This document shows positions 24,520-33,707 of a stretch of 64,000 nucleotides of DNA, piece by piece. A model generated the notes under the pieces. The model saw nothing but the letters and a program-made list of their open reading frames with translations, had not been told where the DNA came from and ran no database searches. Position numbers and translations under genes: made by a program. Origin of the DNA: Acidobacteriota bacterium. Its GTDB lineage: Bacteria > Acidobacteriota > Blastocatellia > Pyrinomonadales > Pyrinomonadaceae. Location of the stretch: NCBI GenBank assembly GCA_003385635.1, contig QQUY01000001.1:310001-374000 (forward strand), written 5' to 3'. How positions within the stretch are numbered: position 1 is the first letter of the stretch; each line of letters begins with the position of its first letter.

Positions 24520-26592
24520 ATGCTGATCGCAATCCTATTCACGGTCGCAGTTTCACTTGGAGGCGGCGCACTCACGTACCTGTTCGCAAAGGACGAGGGC
24601 CTGCTTTGGCGCCTTTGTGCCGGCAACGTGATCGGTTCTGTTCTTTTCTTTTTCCCAGCGTTTCTTCTTGCATCCTCGGGAATGTGTCTAGACGAGTCGG
24701 CACCCTTGATCCTGATCGCGTCGCTTGCCGTTGCGAGTGTTCCCCTGCTGCTACTCAAGCGGAAGGACATCCGGGAGGAGTTCAGGCACGAGAAGGATCT
24801 TGCGAGAGGAAAGGTCCAGGGGGCCACCTTCGCCAAGCTCTACCGGTTCATCTTCTACGGCTGTTTTGCGCTCCTGTTCGTCTTCTTTTTCTCAAGAGCG
24901 ATGATCGTGGCGGCGGATGGCATCTTCACCGGCGGTTCGCAGAATCTTGGCGATCTCCCGTTTCATCTTGGCGCCATTTTCGGCTTTTCCGAAGGATGTA
25001 ATTTCCCCCCGCAGAACCCTTCGTTCGCAGGAGCGACTTTTTCTTATCCTTTTACAGCCGATTTTCTAACAGCGTTGTTGGTAGGCATCGGGGCGGATGT
25101 CGCCAACGCAATGTTTGTTCAGAATGTTGTTTGGGCATTCTCGCTTCTCGTCATTTTTGAGCGATTCGTTGTTAAGGTCACCGGTGACCGGTTTGCAGGG
25201 AAGATCGCGGTGCCGATCCTCTTTTTTAGCGGAGGCTTTGGGTTTCTATGGTTCCTGAGTGACTTCTGGGACGGATCGCAGGACCTGTGGGCATTTATCT
25301 GGAACATCGGGAAGGACTACACCATCGGAGACGAGTTTCGATGGGGGAACGCGATGGTGACCCTGTTCATTACCCAGAGAAGCCTTTTGCTGGGTATGCC
25401 TTTGGCGCTGATAGTGACCGGGTTTCTTTGGAAGAATCTAACCACGGAGAGCACGGAGAACACGGAGGTAAGAAGGGCTGCGGGTTACCGGATAAGCCCC
25501 CTGCTTCCGGCGTTTGTAGTGGGTCTGCTTGCCGGAACGTTGCCGATCGTACACGCACACAGCCTCGGAGTTCTGTTCGTTGTCAGCGCGTGCTGGTTCT
25601 TTTTCAGCCTTGAAAAGTGGAAGGAATGGCTGGCGTTCGGGATCGGCACTGCTCTCGTAGCACTTCCGGAGCTTTTCTGGATAGTTTCAGGCAGCGCGTC
25701 GCGAGGAGGCGAGTTCATCGCGTGGCATTTCGGGTTCCAGGCGGGAGACACGAACGTCGTCTGGTTCTGGTTGAAGAACACCGGTCTTTTCTTGCCGCTT
25801 CTGATCTCTGCGATCGCGATACTTGCAATTGACAGTTTCACCGATAGCGATGATGAAGGAGAGCCGGATGAAAAGCGGTCACGTGTTGGAAAGAAAAATG
25901 ATCCGGCGATTCACGATTCTCGATTCTTGATTCGCGAAGGAAGCGGCCTGACCTACGTTTTGCCTTTTGCCCTGCTGTTTGTCATCGCGAATCTTTTTAA
26001 GCTTGCACCTTGGGAATGGGACAACATAAAGGTGCTTGTATACTGGTTCGCCGGATCGGTTCCGCTTGTGGCGCTGTTCTTGGTCTGGTTCTGGAGGAAA
26101 AGCGTACTTCTCAAGGTTTTCGCAGCACTGTGGTTCTGTGTGCTGATCGCATCAGGCGCATTGGATGTCTGGAGAACGGCGTCCGGCCAGATAAAGAACC
26201 AGGTGTTCGACAAGCAGGCGGTGGATCTGGGCAACTGGGCCCGGTTTTACACGGAGCCGGATGCAATGTTTCTTAACGCACCGACTTTTAACTCGGCGGT
26301 TGTGCTTAGCGGAAGGATCTCTGTCATGCGATATCCGGGTCACCTGTCTTCGCACGGAATCGACTATCTGCCGCGCGAAGCGGATGTCAAAAGCATATAC
26401 GCCGGGGCTCCCGACGCGGATGGATTGATCGAAAAGTACCGGATCGACTACATACTCGTCTCGCCCGCCGAACGCTCGATGTTGAGTGTGAACGAGGGAT
26501 TCTTGGGCAAGTTCCCCATTGCCCATCAGGAAGGGGAGTACCGGTTGTATTCGGTAAGAAGTCAAAAGTCAGAAGTCAGAAGTCAGAATTGA
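24520..26592 (+). CDS. Large polytopic membrane protein, GT-C glycosyltransferase-like
   Basis: 690 residues from an ATG at 24520 (an upstream frame from 24460 is less likely). About a dozen membrane helices, a long first loop (MIVAADGIFTGGSQNLGDLPFHL) and a soluble C-terminal domain (about 560-690, with MFLNAPTFNSAVVLSGRISVMRYPGH-type sequence). This shape fits lipid-linked sugar transferases of the GT-C type; an acidic residue pair in loop 1 is only weakly visible. It is followed by a second GT-C-like gene, so both may act in glycan assembly. Repeat-derived sequence has entered two loops (residues about 308-316 and 464-473), and the C-terminus SQKSEVRSQN is encoded by a heptamer array. Confidence 0.75.
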   Translation: MLIAILFTVAVSLGGGALTYLFAKDEGLLWRLCAGNVIGSVLFFFPAFLLASSGMCLDESAPLILIASLAVASVPLLLLKRKDIREEFRHEKDLARGKVQGATFAKLYRFIFYGCFALLFVFFFSRAMIVAADGIFTGGSQNLGDLPFHLGAIFGFSEGCNFPPQNPSFAGATFSYPFTADFLTALLVGIGADVANAMFVQNVVWAFSLLVIFERFVVKVTGDRFAGKIAVPILFFSGGFGFLWFLSDFWDGSQDLWAFIWNIGKDYTIGDEFRWGNAMVTLFITQRSLLLGMPLALIVTGFLWKNLTTESTENTEVRRAAGYRISPLLPAFVVGLLAGTLPIVHAHSLGVLFVVSACWFFFSLEKWKEWLAFGIGTALVALPELFWIVSGSASRGGEFIAWHFGFQAGDTNVVWFWLKNTGLFLPLLISAIAILAIDSFTDSDDEGEPDEKRSRVGKKNDPAIHDSRFLIREGSGLTYVLPFALLFVIANLFKLAPWEWDNIKVLVYWFAGSVPLVALFLVWFWRKSVLLKVFAALWFCVLIASGALDVWRTASGQIKNQVFDKQAVDLGNWARFYTEPDAMFLNAPTFNSAVVLSGRISVMRYPGHLSSHGIDYLPREADVKSIYAGAPDADGLIEKYRIDYILVSPAERSMLSVNEGFLGKFPIAHQEGEYRLYSVRSQKSEVRSQN
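26560..26590. repeat. Heptamer array (AGAAGTC)n inside the end of a coding region
   Basis: About four units of AGAAGTC or AAAAGTC encode the last ten residues of the membrane protein and its stop codon. Confidence 0.85.
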
Positions 26593-26726
26593 AGAGTCAG
26601 TAGTGTCAGTAGCCCGACCGTGAGGGAGGGCGAGAATCAGAAGCAGATGATCTGAACTGTTCTCGGCAGAACTAAGCCTCAAGGCATCAATATTAGATCG
26701 AGAATAGCCCGGAACTTGAGATAAGA

Positions 26727-28721
26727 GTGACAAAAACAAACAGCGAAAAATCAGAAATTGAAAGGAATGAGAAACCGACGTTCGACCTCCCCTGGATCGG
26801 GCTGAGCCTGCTTGTGACCGCCGTGTCTGTTTTTCTGAGGTTTTTCTGGATCGAACTAAAGCCTCTTCACCACGACGAGGGGGTAAACGGCCACTTTCTG
26901 ACGATCCTTTTCCGGGAAGGCGTATATAAATACGACCCAAGCAACTATCACGGGCCAGATCTCTACTACATCTCGCTTCTTTTCTCGAATCTCTTCGGAT
27001 TGAACACCTACAGCGTGCGCTGGAGCGTCGCCGTCTTCGGAGTGCTGACAGTGGTTCTCGTTCTTTTCATGAAAAGGTGGATCGGGCGGACCGGAGCTCT
27101 TTCGGGAGCACTTTTCGTCGCTCTTTCTCCGGGAATGGTCTACATCTCGAGGTACTTCATTCACGAGATCCTGTTCGTCTTCTTCAGCCTATCGTTCGTA
27201 GTCGCAGTCCTCTATTTCATTGAAAAGAAGAAAGCAGGGGTTTTTGCGACTGCTTGGATGAGCCTGATCCTGATGGTCTGTTTTCTCCCGCCGGCGATGC
27301 AGCTTCCGAAGCTTGTCGTTTCAGGGACGTCGATGCAGTGGGTGCTGTCGATCGCGATCCTTGCGGTTGAAGCTGTGCTTGTTTTCCTTGTGATGCGAAT
27401 GCTTCTGCTTTGGAACGGGGGAAGGGCTATCTATCTCTTCCTCGCTTCTGCTTCGGTCATCCTGCTCTTTGCGACGAAAGAAACGGCATTCATCACACTC
27501 GGCACTATGCTGATCGCCTGGGTCTGCGTAGTGGCGTGGCAGAAGATCGTGTCCTCTGGCTTCGTCGAATCAAAAAGAACTGGCTTCTTCTGGCTGGTTC
27601 AAGTGGGGATTCCCGCAGCCGTGACAGTTGCGATTGTCTCGTATTTCGAAGAACTTAAGGAAGGTTACGAGACGCTCACCGCGTTCTTTGAATTCTCAAA
27701 GAACGGAGACCAGACCTGGGTCTTCAACTCGATAATCTTCGTAGTGCTTGCATCGGCTCTCACCTGGATCGTCTACCTTACTGCCGAACAATTCAGCCCC
27801 GAAGAAGACACCGATTTTGAAGTCCAGCCGACATTATCGAAATTCAGAGAGAAGCTTGGAGGCGGCCTTGATCTTGTACTTACAGGTGTCGGGATCGTTT
27901 TCGTGTTCGTCTACCTTGGAGTCCTTTTCTTTTCCTCATTCTTTACTTACCCGGGAGGCGTCATTGGTGCATTCGAAGCCTACGCGATTTGGACAAAGAC
28001 CGGTTCGCGGGATCACACGCAGAACGGCACGTTTGCATATTTCCGTTGGCTTATGGAGACCGAGGCGCCGATCCTTGTTCTCGGGCTGCTCGGTTCGCTG
28101 ATCGCCTGGATCAGAGCGAAAAATTCGGTCGCCCTGTTCACAGCGCTGTGGGGATTCGGGCTATTCGCGGCCTATTCGATCATCCCGTACAAGACCCCGT
28201 GGCTGGCTCTGTCGTTCATTCTTCCGATGTGCATCGTCGCCGGTTACGGCATCGGCAGGCTTGTCGAGAAAGGGGACGCGTTTCAGAAGATATTGGGTTC
28301 GGTGTTGGCTGTCGTATCGGTGATCATCCTTTCCTTTCAGTCCTATGATCTGAATTTCGTGAGATACGACGACGACCGCATGCCGTACGTATACGCTCAC
28401 ACGACACGCGGGTTCGATGACCTGATGGCGCGTGTGGAAAGAATCCTGAAAGCGTCGGGCAGCAGGGAGGACGTAAAGGTCGACATCGTTTCAAGGGACT
28501 ACTGGCCGATGCCCTGGTATCTGAAAGACTACCCGAACGCCATTTATCACGGGAACCTGACCGACCGCAGCGACGCCGAGGTTGTCATCGCTGGCAAGTC
28601 ACAGCAGGCAGATCTTTCTGCAAGATATATTTCCACCCACCGGATCGAAGGAGAGTATCCCCTGCGCCCCGGCGTGGACCTGATCCTGCTTGTCAGGAAA
28701 GATATTGGAGGGGTTAGGTGA
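26727..28721 (+). CDS. TIGR03663-type membrane protein (Agl23-like GT-C)
   Basis: 664 residues from a GTG start. After a short charged N-terminus there is a membrane helix, then the family signature LKPLHHDEGVNGHFLTILF. The acidic residues after helix 1 are the GT-C catalytic position. YKYDPSNYHGPDLYYISLLFSN and SRYFIHEILFVFFSLSF follow. About eleven helices and a soluble C-terminal domain of about 120 residues. The family is named for an archaeal flippase-associated protein and probably moves or transfers lipid-linked sugars. It follows the previous GT-C-like gene by 134 bp. Confidence 0.87.
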   Translation: MTKTNSEKSEIERNEKPTFDLPWIGLSLLVTAVSVFLRFFWIELKPLHHDEGVNGHFLTILFREGVYKYDPSNYHGPDLYYISLLFSNLFGLNTYSVRWSVAVFGVLTVVLVLFMKRWIGRTGALSGALFVALSPGMVYISRYFIHEILFVFFSLSFVVAVLYFIEKKKAGVFATAWMSLILMVCFLPPAMQLPKLVVSGTSMQWVLSIAILAVEAVLVFLVMRMLLLWNGGRAIYLFLASASVILLFATKETAFITLGTMLIAWVCVVAWQKIVSSGFVESKRTGFFWLVQVGIPAAVTVAIVSYFEELKEGYETLTAFFEFSKNGDQTWVFNSIIFVVLASALTWIVYLTAEQFSPEEDTDFEVQPTLSKFREKLGGGLDLVLTGVGIVFVFVYLGVLFFSSFFTYPGGVIGAFEAYAIWTKTGSRDHTQNGTFAYFRWLMETEAPILVLGLLGSLIAWIRAKNSVALFTALWGFGLFAAYSIIPYKTPWLALSFILPMCIVAGYGIGRLVEKGDAFQKILGSVLAVVSVIILSFQSYDLNFVRYDDDRMPYVYAHTTRGFDDLMARVERILKASGSREDVKVDIVSRDYWPMPWYLKDYPNAIYHGNLTDRSDAEVVIAGKSQQADLSARYISTHRIEGEYPLRPGVDLILLVRKDIGGVR

Positions 28722-28796
28722 TGCGTGAGCTTCTGAATTTCTCTCTGTGTTACGATCACGTGCACGTCGGTTTCCCACAAAGCCGATCCTCACATT

Positions 28797-29342
28797 ATGT
28801 TACGAATAACAAAGGACTCTCCGGTCCTATTCCTCACATTCGTTACAAATTGTCGTTTGCCTGTGTTTCGCTCGGATAGATTAAAAGCGATCGCGGCGAG
28901 CGCATTCGCGGAAGCGGCCATTTCAGGACAGTTCAAGTTGTTTGCATACGTGATAATGGCCGATCATGTGCACGTTATTTGCTCAAATGACAGGACTCCT
29001 TCAGACACGCTGAGATTCCTCAAAGGGATTTCGGCGAAACGGATCATAGATCACCTTAAGGAGAGAGGTTTTGACTCCTCGTTGCGAAAGCTCAGAAACA
29101 GAAAACGGGGAAAGAAGCAGTCGCATTCACTTTGGCAACATCACTCGAATACCTTTTTCATTACAACCGAGTTCAGCTTCATGCAGAAGCTGAACTACAT
29201 TCATTTGAACCCTGTGAAGGAAGGTCTGACGGCGCTGCCCAGTGAGTACAGATACTCAAGCGCAAGAATCTGGCAGCGAAAGCCCTTTCCCGATGAGCCT
29301 ATCCAGATTGAAATCGACCTGATCGAGTGGTCGAAGCGATAG
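28797..29342 (+). CDS. REP-associated tyrosine transposase (RAYT, IS200-like Y1)
   Basis: 181 residues, apparently intact. The HUH motif is in VIMADHVHVI (His 57 and 59) and the catalytic tyrosine in KLNYIHLNPVK (Tyr 134), followed by YSSAR, the usual end of these proteins. Such single-copy transposases nick at hairpin ends and are linked to the spread of REP palindromes. A 154-bp multi-hairpin element starts 37 bp after its stop codon, and a second copy lies 11 kb away (40399-40550). It has its own start and no flanking inverted repeats of a full insertion sequence. Confidence 0.93.
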   Translation: MLRITKDSPVLFLTFVTNCRLPVFRSDRLKAIAASAFAEAAISGQFKLFAYVIMADHVHVICSNDRTPSDTLRFLKGISAKRIIDHLKERGFDSSLRKLRNRKRGKKQSHSLWQHHSNTFFITTEFSFMQKLNYIHLNPVKEGLTALPSEYRYSSARIWQRKPFPDEPIQIEIDLIEWSKR

Positions 29343-29379
29343 ATCTTTTTCGTCGCCAAGAAGAGCTTCGACTGCTCTT

Positions 29380-29533
29380 GCGGCTCTGCCGCTTAGATGT
29401 GCGGTAAGCCTCTGGCTTACCGTCTAGCCGGTTCTCATCATTCTGGCGCGGAGGCTGAGCCTCCGCAATATTTTACAAGTAGTGCTGCGGTCGGAAAGGC
29501 AAGCCTTTCCGCACATCATTGCGGCGGAGCCGC
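29380..29533. repeat. Multi-hairpin palindromic element, copy 1 (REP/BIME-like)
   Basis: 154 bp. The ends GCGGCTCTGCCGC and GCGGCGGAGCCGC are inverted repeats of each other, each also a small palindrome. Inside them come ATGTGCGG and CCGCACAT, again inverted. Three further hairpins follow: GGTAAGCCTCTGGCTTACC, GCGGAGGCTGAGCCTCCGC (29448-29466) and GGAAAGGCAAGCCTTTCC. The same order recurs at 40399-40550. The copy next to the RAYT gene may be its substrate. The rest of the 316-bp gap to the next gene has no coding frame. Confidence 0.9.
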
Positions 29534-29658
29534 GGGAAGGCGGCCTATGAGACCTGGCTCCAAAGCGCTGGGCTAGTATCAACATTTCAAAGCCCGCTTC
29601 GATTCAGTTTCGAGCAGAATTCCGATAGCATAATGGGATCGATATTGCCGGTTGCTAA

Positions 29659-30891
29659 ATGAAGGTCCAATCCCTTTCAATTCCTGAGAAGAACCCCCTC
29701 CCAAAAGTGGAGATCGAAGATGGAGAACACGTCGTCGGCGAGTTTGTCGGTGACGGGAACGGTCCGACCGTGCTCGTCATCGGGAGCATTCACGGAAACG
29801 AACCCAGCGGGCTTCTCGCAATGCGCAGGATCGCGCCGGAATTGCGCAAGCTCGAGCAACAGATGAAGGGCCGTGTCTTTCTGATAGCTGGAAACACGAG
29901 AGCCTTGCAGGCAGGCGTCCGATATATCGATGCCGACCTCAACCGACACTGGACGCCAGAGATAGTCGATCTTAACAAGCCCGATTCGTCGATCCGTACG
30001 AACAGGGTAGAAGACATCGAACAGAGGGAGCTGCTGAGGATATTCGAACGGGTATTTATTACCGCGCGGGACGAGGTTTATGCACTTGACCTGCACTCCA
30101 CTTCAGCAGAAAGCGCGCCGTTTGCGATGATCGGCGACACACTTCGAAACCGCGAGTTCTCGCGAAAGTTTCCCGCGACCATCCTTCTTGGAATTGAAGA
30201 GCAATTGAATTCGACGATCCTCGAATACATCAACAATCTCGGTGCCGTAACGCTCGGGTTCGAAGCCGGTGAGCACGGCGACAAGACCGCGGTCGAAAAC
30301 CAGGAAGCTCTTATCTGGCTTTCGATTTTCAACGCCGGATGCCTGTCGAAAGAGCAAGTCGATGTCGAGAAGCACGTAACCACGCTTAGAAACGCGATGG
30401 GTGATCCAAGGATCATCGAGATCAGGCACCGGCACGCCATCACCCAGGCGGATGACTTCAGAATGGAGCCGGGATACGAGAATTTTCAGCCGGTCAGGAA
30501 GGGCGAAGTCGTTGCACACGACAGAAACGGGGAGGTCAAGGTAAAAGAAACCGGTCTGATGTTGATGCCTCTTTATCAAAAGCTAGGCGACGACGGTTTT
30601 TTTCTGGGAAGGGAAATAAGTCCTTTCTGGCTCTGGCTTTCGAAGGTTGTCCGAAAGATGGGCATACCCTCGATCGTCCATTGGCTGCCAGGTGTTACCC
30701 GCGACCCGTTCAATGCCGAATCGCTTGTGGTCAACACGAACATCGCCTCAATATTCCCGCTTCAGATCTTTCACCTGCTCGGCTTCCGGAAACGCCTTTG
30801 GAAATCCGGCAGACTTGTCGTCAGCCGCCGCAAGCACGACACAAGAAGCCCATTCCGGAATTCCGACGACCAGGTCACTCGGCGCAATTGA
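29659..30891 (+). CDS. Succinylglutamate desuccinylase/aspartoacylase family protein
   Basis: 410 residues, M14-like zinc hydrolase. Zinc-site motifs are [10 protein letters not shown] (His and Glu), then DADLNRHW with the substrate-binding Asn-Arg, and [12 protein letters not shown] (third His). GFEAGEHG holds a likely catalytic Glu. AstE and aspartoacylase cleave N-acyl amino acids; the substrate here is unknown. The 410-residue length exceeds the usual 320-340, owing to a C-terminal extension after residue 310 that includes [18 protein letters not shown]. The 3' end overlaps the converging dksA by 17 bp. Confidence 0.9.
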   Translation: MKVQSLSIPEKNPLPKVEIEDGEHVVGEFVGDGNGPTVLVIGSIHGNEPSGLLAMRRIAPELRKLEQQMKGRVFLIAGNTRALQAGVRYIDADLNRHWTPEIVDLNKPDSSIRTNRVEDIEQRELLRIFERVFITARDEVYALDLHSTSAESAPFAMIGDTLRNREFSRKFPATILLGIEEQLNSTILEYINNLGAVTLGFEAGEHGDKTAVENQEALIWLSIFNAGCLSKEQVDVEKHVTTLRNAMGDPRIIEIRHRHAITQADDFRMEPGYENFQPVRKGEVVAHDRNGEVKVKETGLMLMPLYQKLGDDGFFLGREISPFWLWLSKVVRKMGIPSIVHWLPGVTRDPFNAESLVVNTNIASIFPLQIFHLLGFRKRLWKSGRLVVSRRKHDTRSPFRNSDDQVTRRN

Positions 30892-31186
30892 TACAGAGGC
30901 TGGTATGCGGGACCGCCAACAAGCGCTTCTCCCCGATCTCAGCGCCGCAATTCGCACATTTGCCGTACATATTCTTTTCTATCCTGTAGAGCGCCTCGTG
31001 TATTTGTTCCAGTTCCTCGTTCAATGAATTGTCGAGGGCGGTCAGAACCTCTTCGTTCTGCCGTTCGATAGCCTGTTCTTCGAAGTCCTTGTCGAGCTTC
31101 CTCCGCGCGCTGGTCTCAACCTTGTTCACGAGCGCCTGAAGCTCTTCTTTTCGTTTGTCGAGTTTTTCTTTTATCTTCTCGTACAT
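30875..31186 (-). CDS. TraR/DksA family zinc-finger protein
   Basis: 103 residues. A coiled-coil N-terminal half ([17 protein letters not shown]...) is followed by a C4 zinc finger with Cys 77, 80, 98 and 101 (CANC...CINC). DksA-type proteins enter the RNA polymerase secondary channel and, with ppGpp, adjust transcription in starvation. This one is short and lacks the long N-terminal part of E. coli DksA, so it belongs to the smaller TraR/YbiI-like subgroup. It lies after the NO reductase on the same strand, but the gap and orientation do not prove an operon. The 3' end overlaps the AstE-like gene by 17 bp. Confidence 0.9.
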   Translation of the reverse strand: MYEKIKEKLDKRKEELQALVNKVETSARRKLDKDFEEQAIERQNEEVLTALDNSLNEELEQIHEALYRIEKNMYGKCANCGAEIGEKRLLAVPHTSLCINCAE

Positions 31187-31238
31187 TCCGTTTCCTTCCC
31201 TTTGTCAGGTTTAGCGCAGTATCGGTCGGGGAGATCAT

Positions 31239-33470
31239 TCAGTCCCCGGATTCTGTTACTCCAGTCGAACGCCTGAAGATCAGACCGAGTGCGAACCACA
31301 CAAAGAGCACTACACCTGTCGCGAAAACGATGTCTCCGATGATTCTCAGCCAGCGGAGCACCTGCATGATGTCCTGCTGCATGAACTCTGGGCTACGCGC
31401 CGACCAATAGCCAGTCGTTATTGACTCGTAAGTCTGGAGAAGGCCGATAGGCAACAGGCTGACGCAGATCATCAGGAACAGTCCGATGTTGATTAGCCAG
31501 AACGCCCAGCCAAGGAGTCTTTCATTCCATTGCCTTTCGGGATTCATAGCGCGCAGGCAGAAAAGCATCAGGCCGAGGCCGAGAGTGCCATAAACTCCGT
31601 AAAGCGCACCATGGGCATGTACAGCCGTCGTATTCAGTCCCTGCATGTAGTAAAGGGCGATCGGCGGGTTGATCATAAATCCGAAGATGCCGGCACCGAC
31701 CAGATTCCAGAACGCTACAGCAACAAAGAAATAGATTATCCATTTGTACTGGGTCAGCCAGCCCCTTGCCCTTGAACGCCGGATATTCTCCCAGGCTTCG
31801 AATCCCACCATCGTCAATGGCACGATCTCAAGTGCACTGAAAACCGCTCCGAATGCCAATGCCACGGTCGGCGTGCCTGCAAAGTAGAGGTGGTGGAGAG
31901 TTCCGAGAATACCTCCGCTAAGATATATCGCTCCTGACAAGAGCGATGCTCGTGCTGCGATCAAGGGATCGATAACCCCAAGCCGCGCGAACAGGAAAGC
32001 GATCACAACCGTGGCGAAGACCTCGAAATAACCCTCAACCCACAGGTGAACGACCCACCATCGCCAGTACTCAACAACGGTCAAGTGAGAACGCATTCCC
32101 CAGAAGAGTCCGGGTGCATAGAAAAGCGCGATGCCCGCCGTAGAGATGATGTACAAAAGAACCAGTTCGCGTCTGTTGTCGCGCTCTTTCAACGCTGGAA
32201 CAGCCGTACGAAGGACCAGCACAAACCAAAGCAAGAGACCTATAAACAAGGCAGCTTGCCAGAGCCTACCCAGATCCACGTACTCATATCCCTGGTGCCC
32301 AAACCAAAACCAGGAATCGCCGGGCAGCATGTGCATCACGCTCAGCCACTGTCCGGTCATCGAGCCGAGAACGACGAGTAGCAGAGCTCCGAAAAGAACG
32401 TCTACTCCCAGTTTTTGGTACTTCGGCTCGAAGCCGCTGATGAATGGACCGATGAATAGTCCCGCTGCTAGCCAGGCCGTCGCGATCCAAAAGATTCCAA
32501 GCTGGACATGCCACGTACGGGTAACGACGTACGGCAGGTAGTCTGAAAGAGGAATGCCATAGAATCCGTGGCCTTCGACGCCGTAGTGGGTGGTTATCAC
32601 CCCGACCACTATCTGCAAGAGGAAGAGCAAGGTAACAACCAGAAAATACTTGACAGTCGCCTTTTGTGAGGGGGTGATCTCGGCACCGACAAGAGGATCT
32701 TCGTCCGGAGCGCCTTCTGTGGGTGCCTCCTCGTGCAAGCTGGCGAAATACCAAACCATGCCGCCGATGCCCGCCAAAAGCATGATAATGCTTACGCCCG
32801 TCCAGATGATCGTGGCGCTCGTTGGAGTGTTACCGACAAGCGGTTCGGACGGGAAGTTGCTCGTGTAAGAAATCGAGTTGCCAGGTCTGTTCGCAGTTGA
32901 GGCCCAGGAAGTCCAAAAGAAGAAAGCTACAAGTTTCCTCTGGCGTTCAGGGTCCGACTGAGCATTCGCCTGAATCGCGTATTCGGCGTTGCCTTCACCG
33001 AAGACCTCACGATAATGCTCAAGGTTGCTCCGGAAAGCTTCAGCCCGTTCCGGTTCTATCGTCAGAGTTGCTTTGTCGGAATCGTAGTTATTCTTTCGGA
33101 CCATCGACTCCATCTGCTGGCGAATCAGTGCCTGCTCACCCTCAGGGATACTGGCGTAGCTGCCACCGTACTTTTCCGTCGCCATCGCGTCGAGAATAAA
33201 TACTGCTTCGCGATGGAGATAGTCTGCTGTCCAGTCCGGGGCAACGTAGCTCCCATGCCCCCAGACGGAACCGACCTGCATGCCGCCCATAGCCTGCCAG
33301 ACATTCTGTCCGTCCGATATCTCTCCCGGACCGATCAACACTTCGCCGTCCGTAGTGACCACCTTGTCCGGTATGGGAGGAGCCTCACGAAAAATCTCGG
33401 TGCCGATCCAAAGGAGTGTCCCAAATGACAGCGCTGTGATGATTCCGAAAACAAGCCAAAGCTTCTTCAT
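31239..33470 (-). CDS. norB: Quinol-dependent nitric oxide reductase, single-subunit qNor
   Basis: 743 residues from an ATG preceded by AAGGAAG. The fused N-terminal domain seen in qNor is present (VGSVWGHGSYVAPDWTADYLHREA), followed by about 14 membrane helices. Heme and FeB histidines are in THYGVEGHG, TWHVQLGIFW, HLWVEGYFEV and LHHLYFAGTP; the Glu in WVEGYFEV is the NOR-type residue. It reduces 2 NO to N2O using quinol. No norC, nir or nos genes are nearby, so detoxification rather than full denitrification is likely. Menaquinol from the futalosine route is the probable electron donor. Confidence 0.95.
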   Translation of the reverse strand: MKKLWLVFGIITALSFGTLLWIGTEIFREAPPIPDKVVTTDGEVLIGPGEISDGQNVWQAMGGMQVGSVWGHGSYVAPDWTADYLHREAVFILDAMATEKYGGSYASIPEGEQALIRQQMESMVRKNNYDSDKATLTIEPERAEAFRSNLEHYREVFGEGNAEYAIQANAQSDPERQRKLVAFFFWTSWASTANRPGNSISYTSNFPSEPLVGNTPTSATIIWTGVSIIMLLAGIGGMVWYFASLHEEAPTEGAPDEDPLVGAEITPSQKATVKYFLVVTLLFLLQIVVGVITTHYGVEGHGFYGIPLSDYLPYVVTRTWHVQLGIFWIATAWLAAGLFIGPFISGFEPKYQKLGVDVLFGALLLVVLGSMTGQWLSVMHMLPGDSWFWFGHQGYEYVDLGRLWQAALFIGLLLWFVLVLRTAVPALKERDNRRELVLLYIISTAGIALFYAPGLFWGMRSHLTVVEYWRWWVVHLWVEGYFEVFATVVIAFLFARLGVIDPLIAARASLLSGAIYLSGGILGTLHHLYFAGTPTVALAFGAVFSALEIVPLTMVGFEAWENIRRSRARGWLTQYKWIIYFFVAVAFWNLVGAGIFGFMINPPIALYYMQGLNTTAVHAHGALYGVYGTLGLGLMLFCLRAMNPERQWNERLLGWAFWLINIGLFLMICVSLLPIGLLQTYESITTGYWSARSPEFMQQDIMQVLRWLRIIGDIVFATGVVLFVWFALGLIFRRSTGVTESGD

Positions 33471-33567
33471 TGTTTTCTTCCTTATTGAGAATGTGCCCTC
33501 CGGATCGAACAACAGCCCAGAAAAGGTGCGCGAGTATAGTTACAAGAAAAACGACCAACGAAAGCAT
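33385..33567 (-). CDS. Possible leader microprotein overlapping the norB start
   Basis: 60 codons starting 97 bp before norB, with a very good ribosome site (AGGGAGGG, 6 bases before ATG). The first 22 residues form one membrane helix (MLSLVVFLVTILAHLFW...), then polar sequence. The frame overlaps norB by 86 bp in another frame, so the C-terminal part is probably not conserved. Either a short membrane protein translationally coupled to norB or chance. Only the strong site, the helix and the position support it. Confidence 0.3.
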   Translation of the reverse strand: MLSLVVFLVTILAHLFWAVVRSGGHILNKEENNEEALACFRNHHSAVIWDTPLDRHRDFS

Positions 33568-33707
33568 ACCTGCCCTCCCTGATCGCGAATATGACCCAGA
33601 TCACTTTCACAACCCGGTCATTTGGTGTAGAAATTGATTGCTTTATACTAGCCGTCAAAGAAAACTGCAAATTCCTTGCCTTCCGGCAATGTTGTTCTGA
33701 TGAAAAA

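Noticed and set aside
26569-26940. Minus-strand frame upstream of the Agl23-like gene
   Set aside because: It is antisense to the heptamer array and to the start of a real gene.
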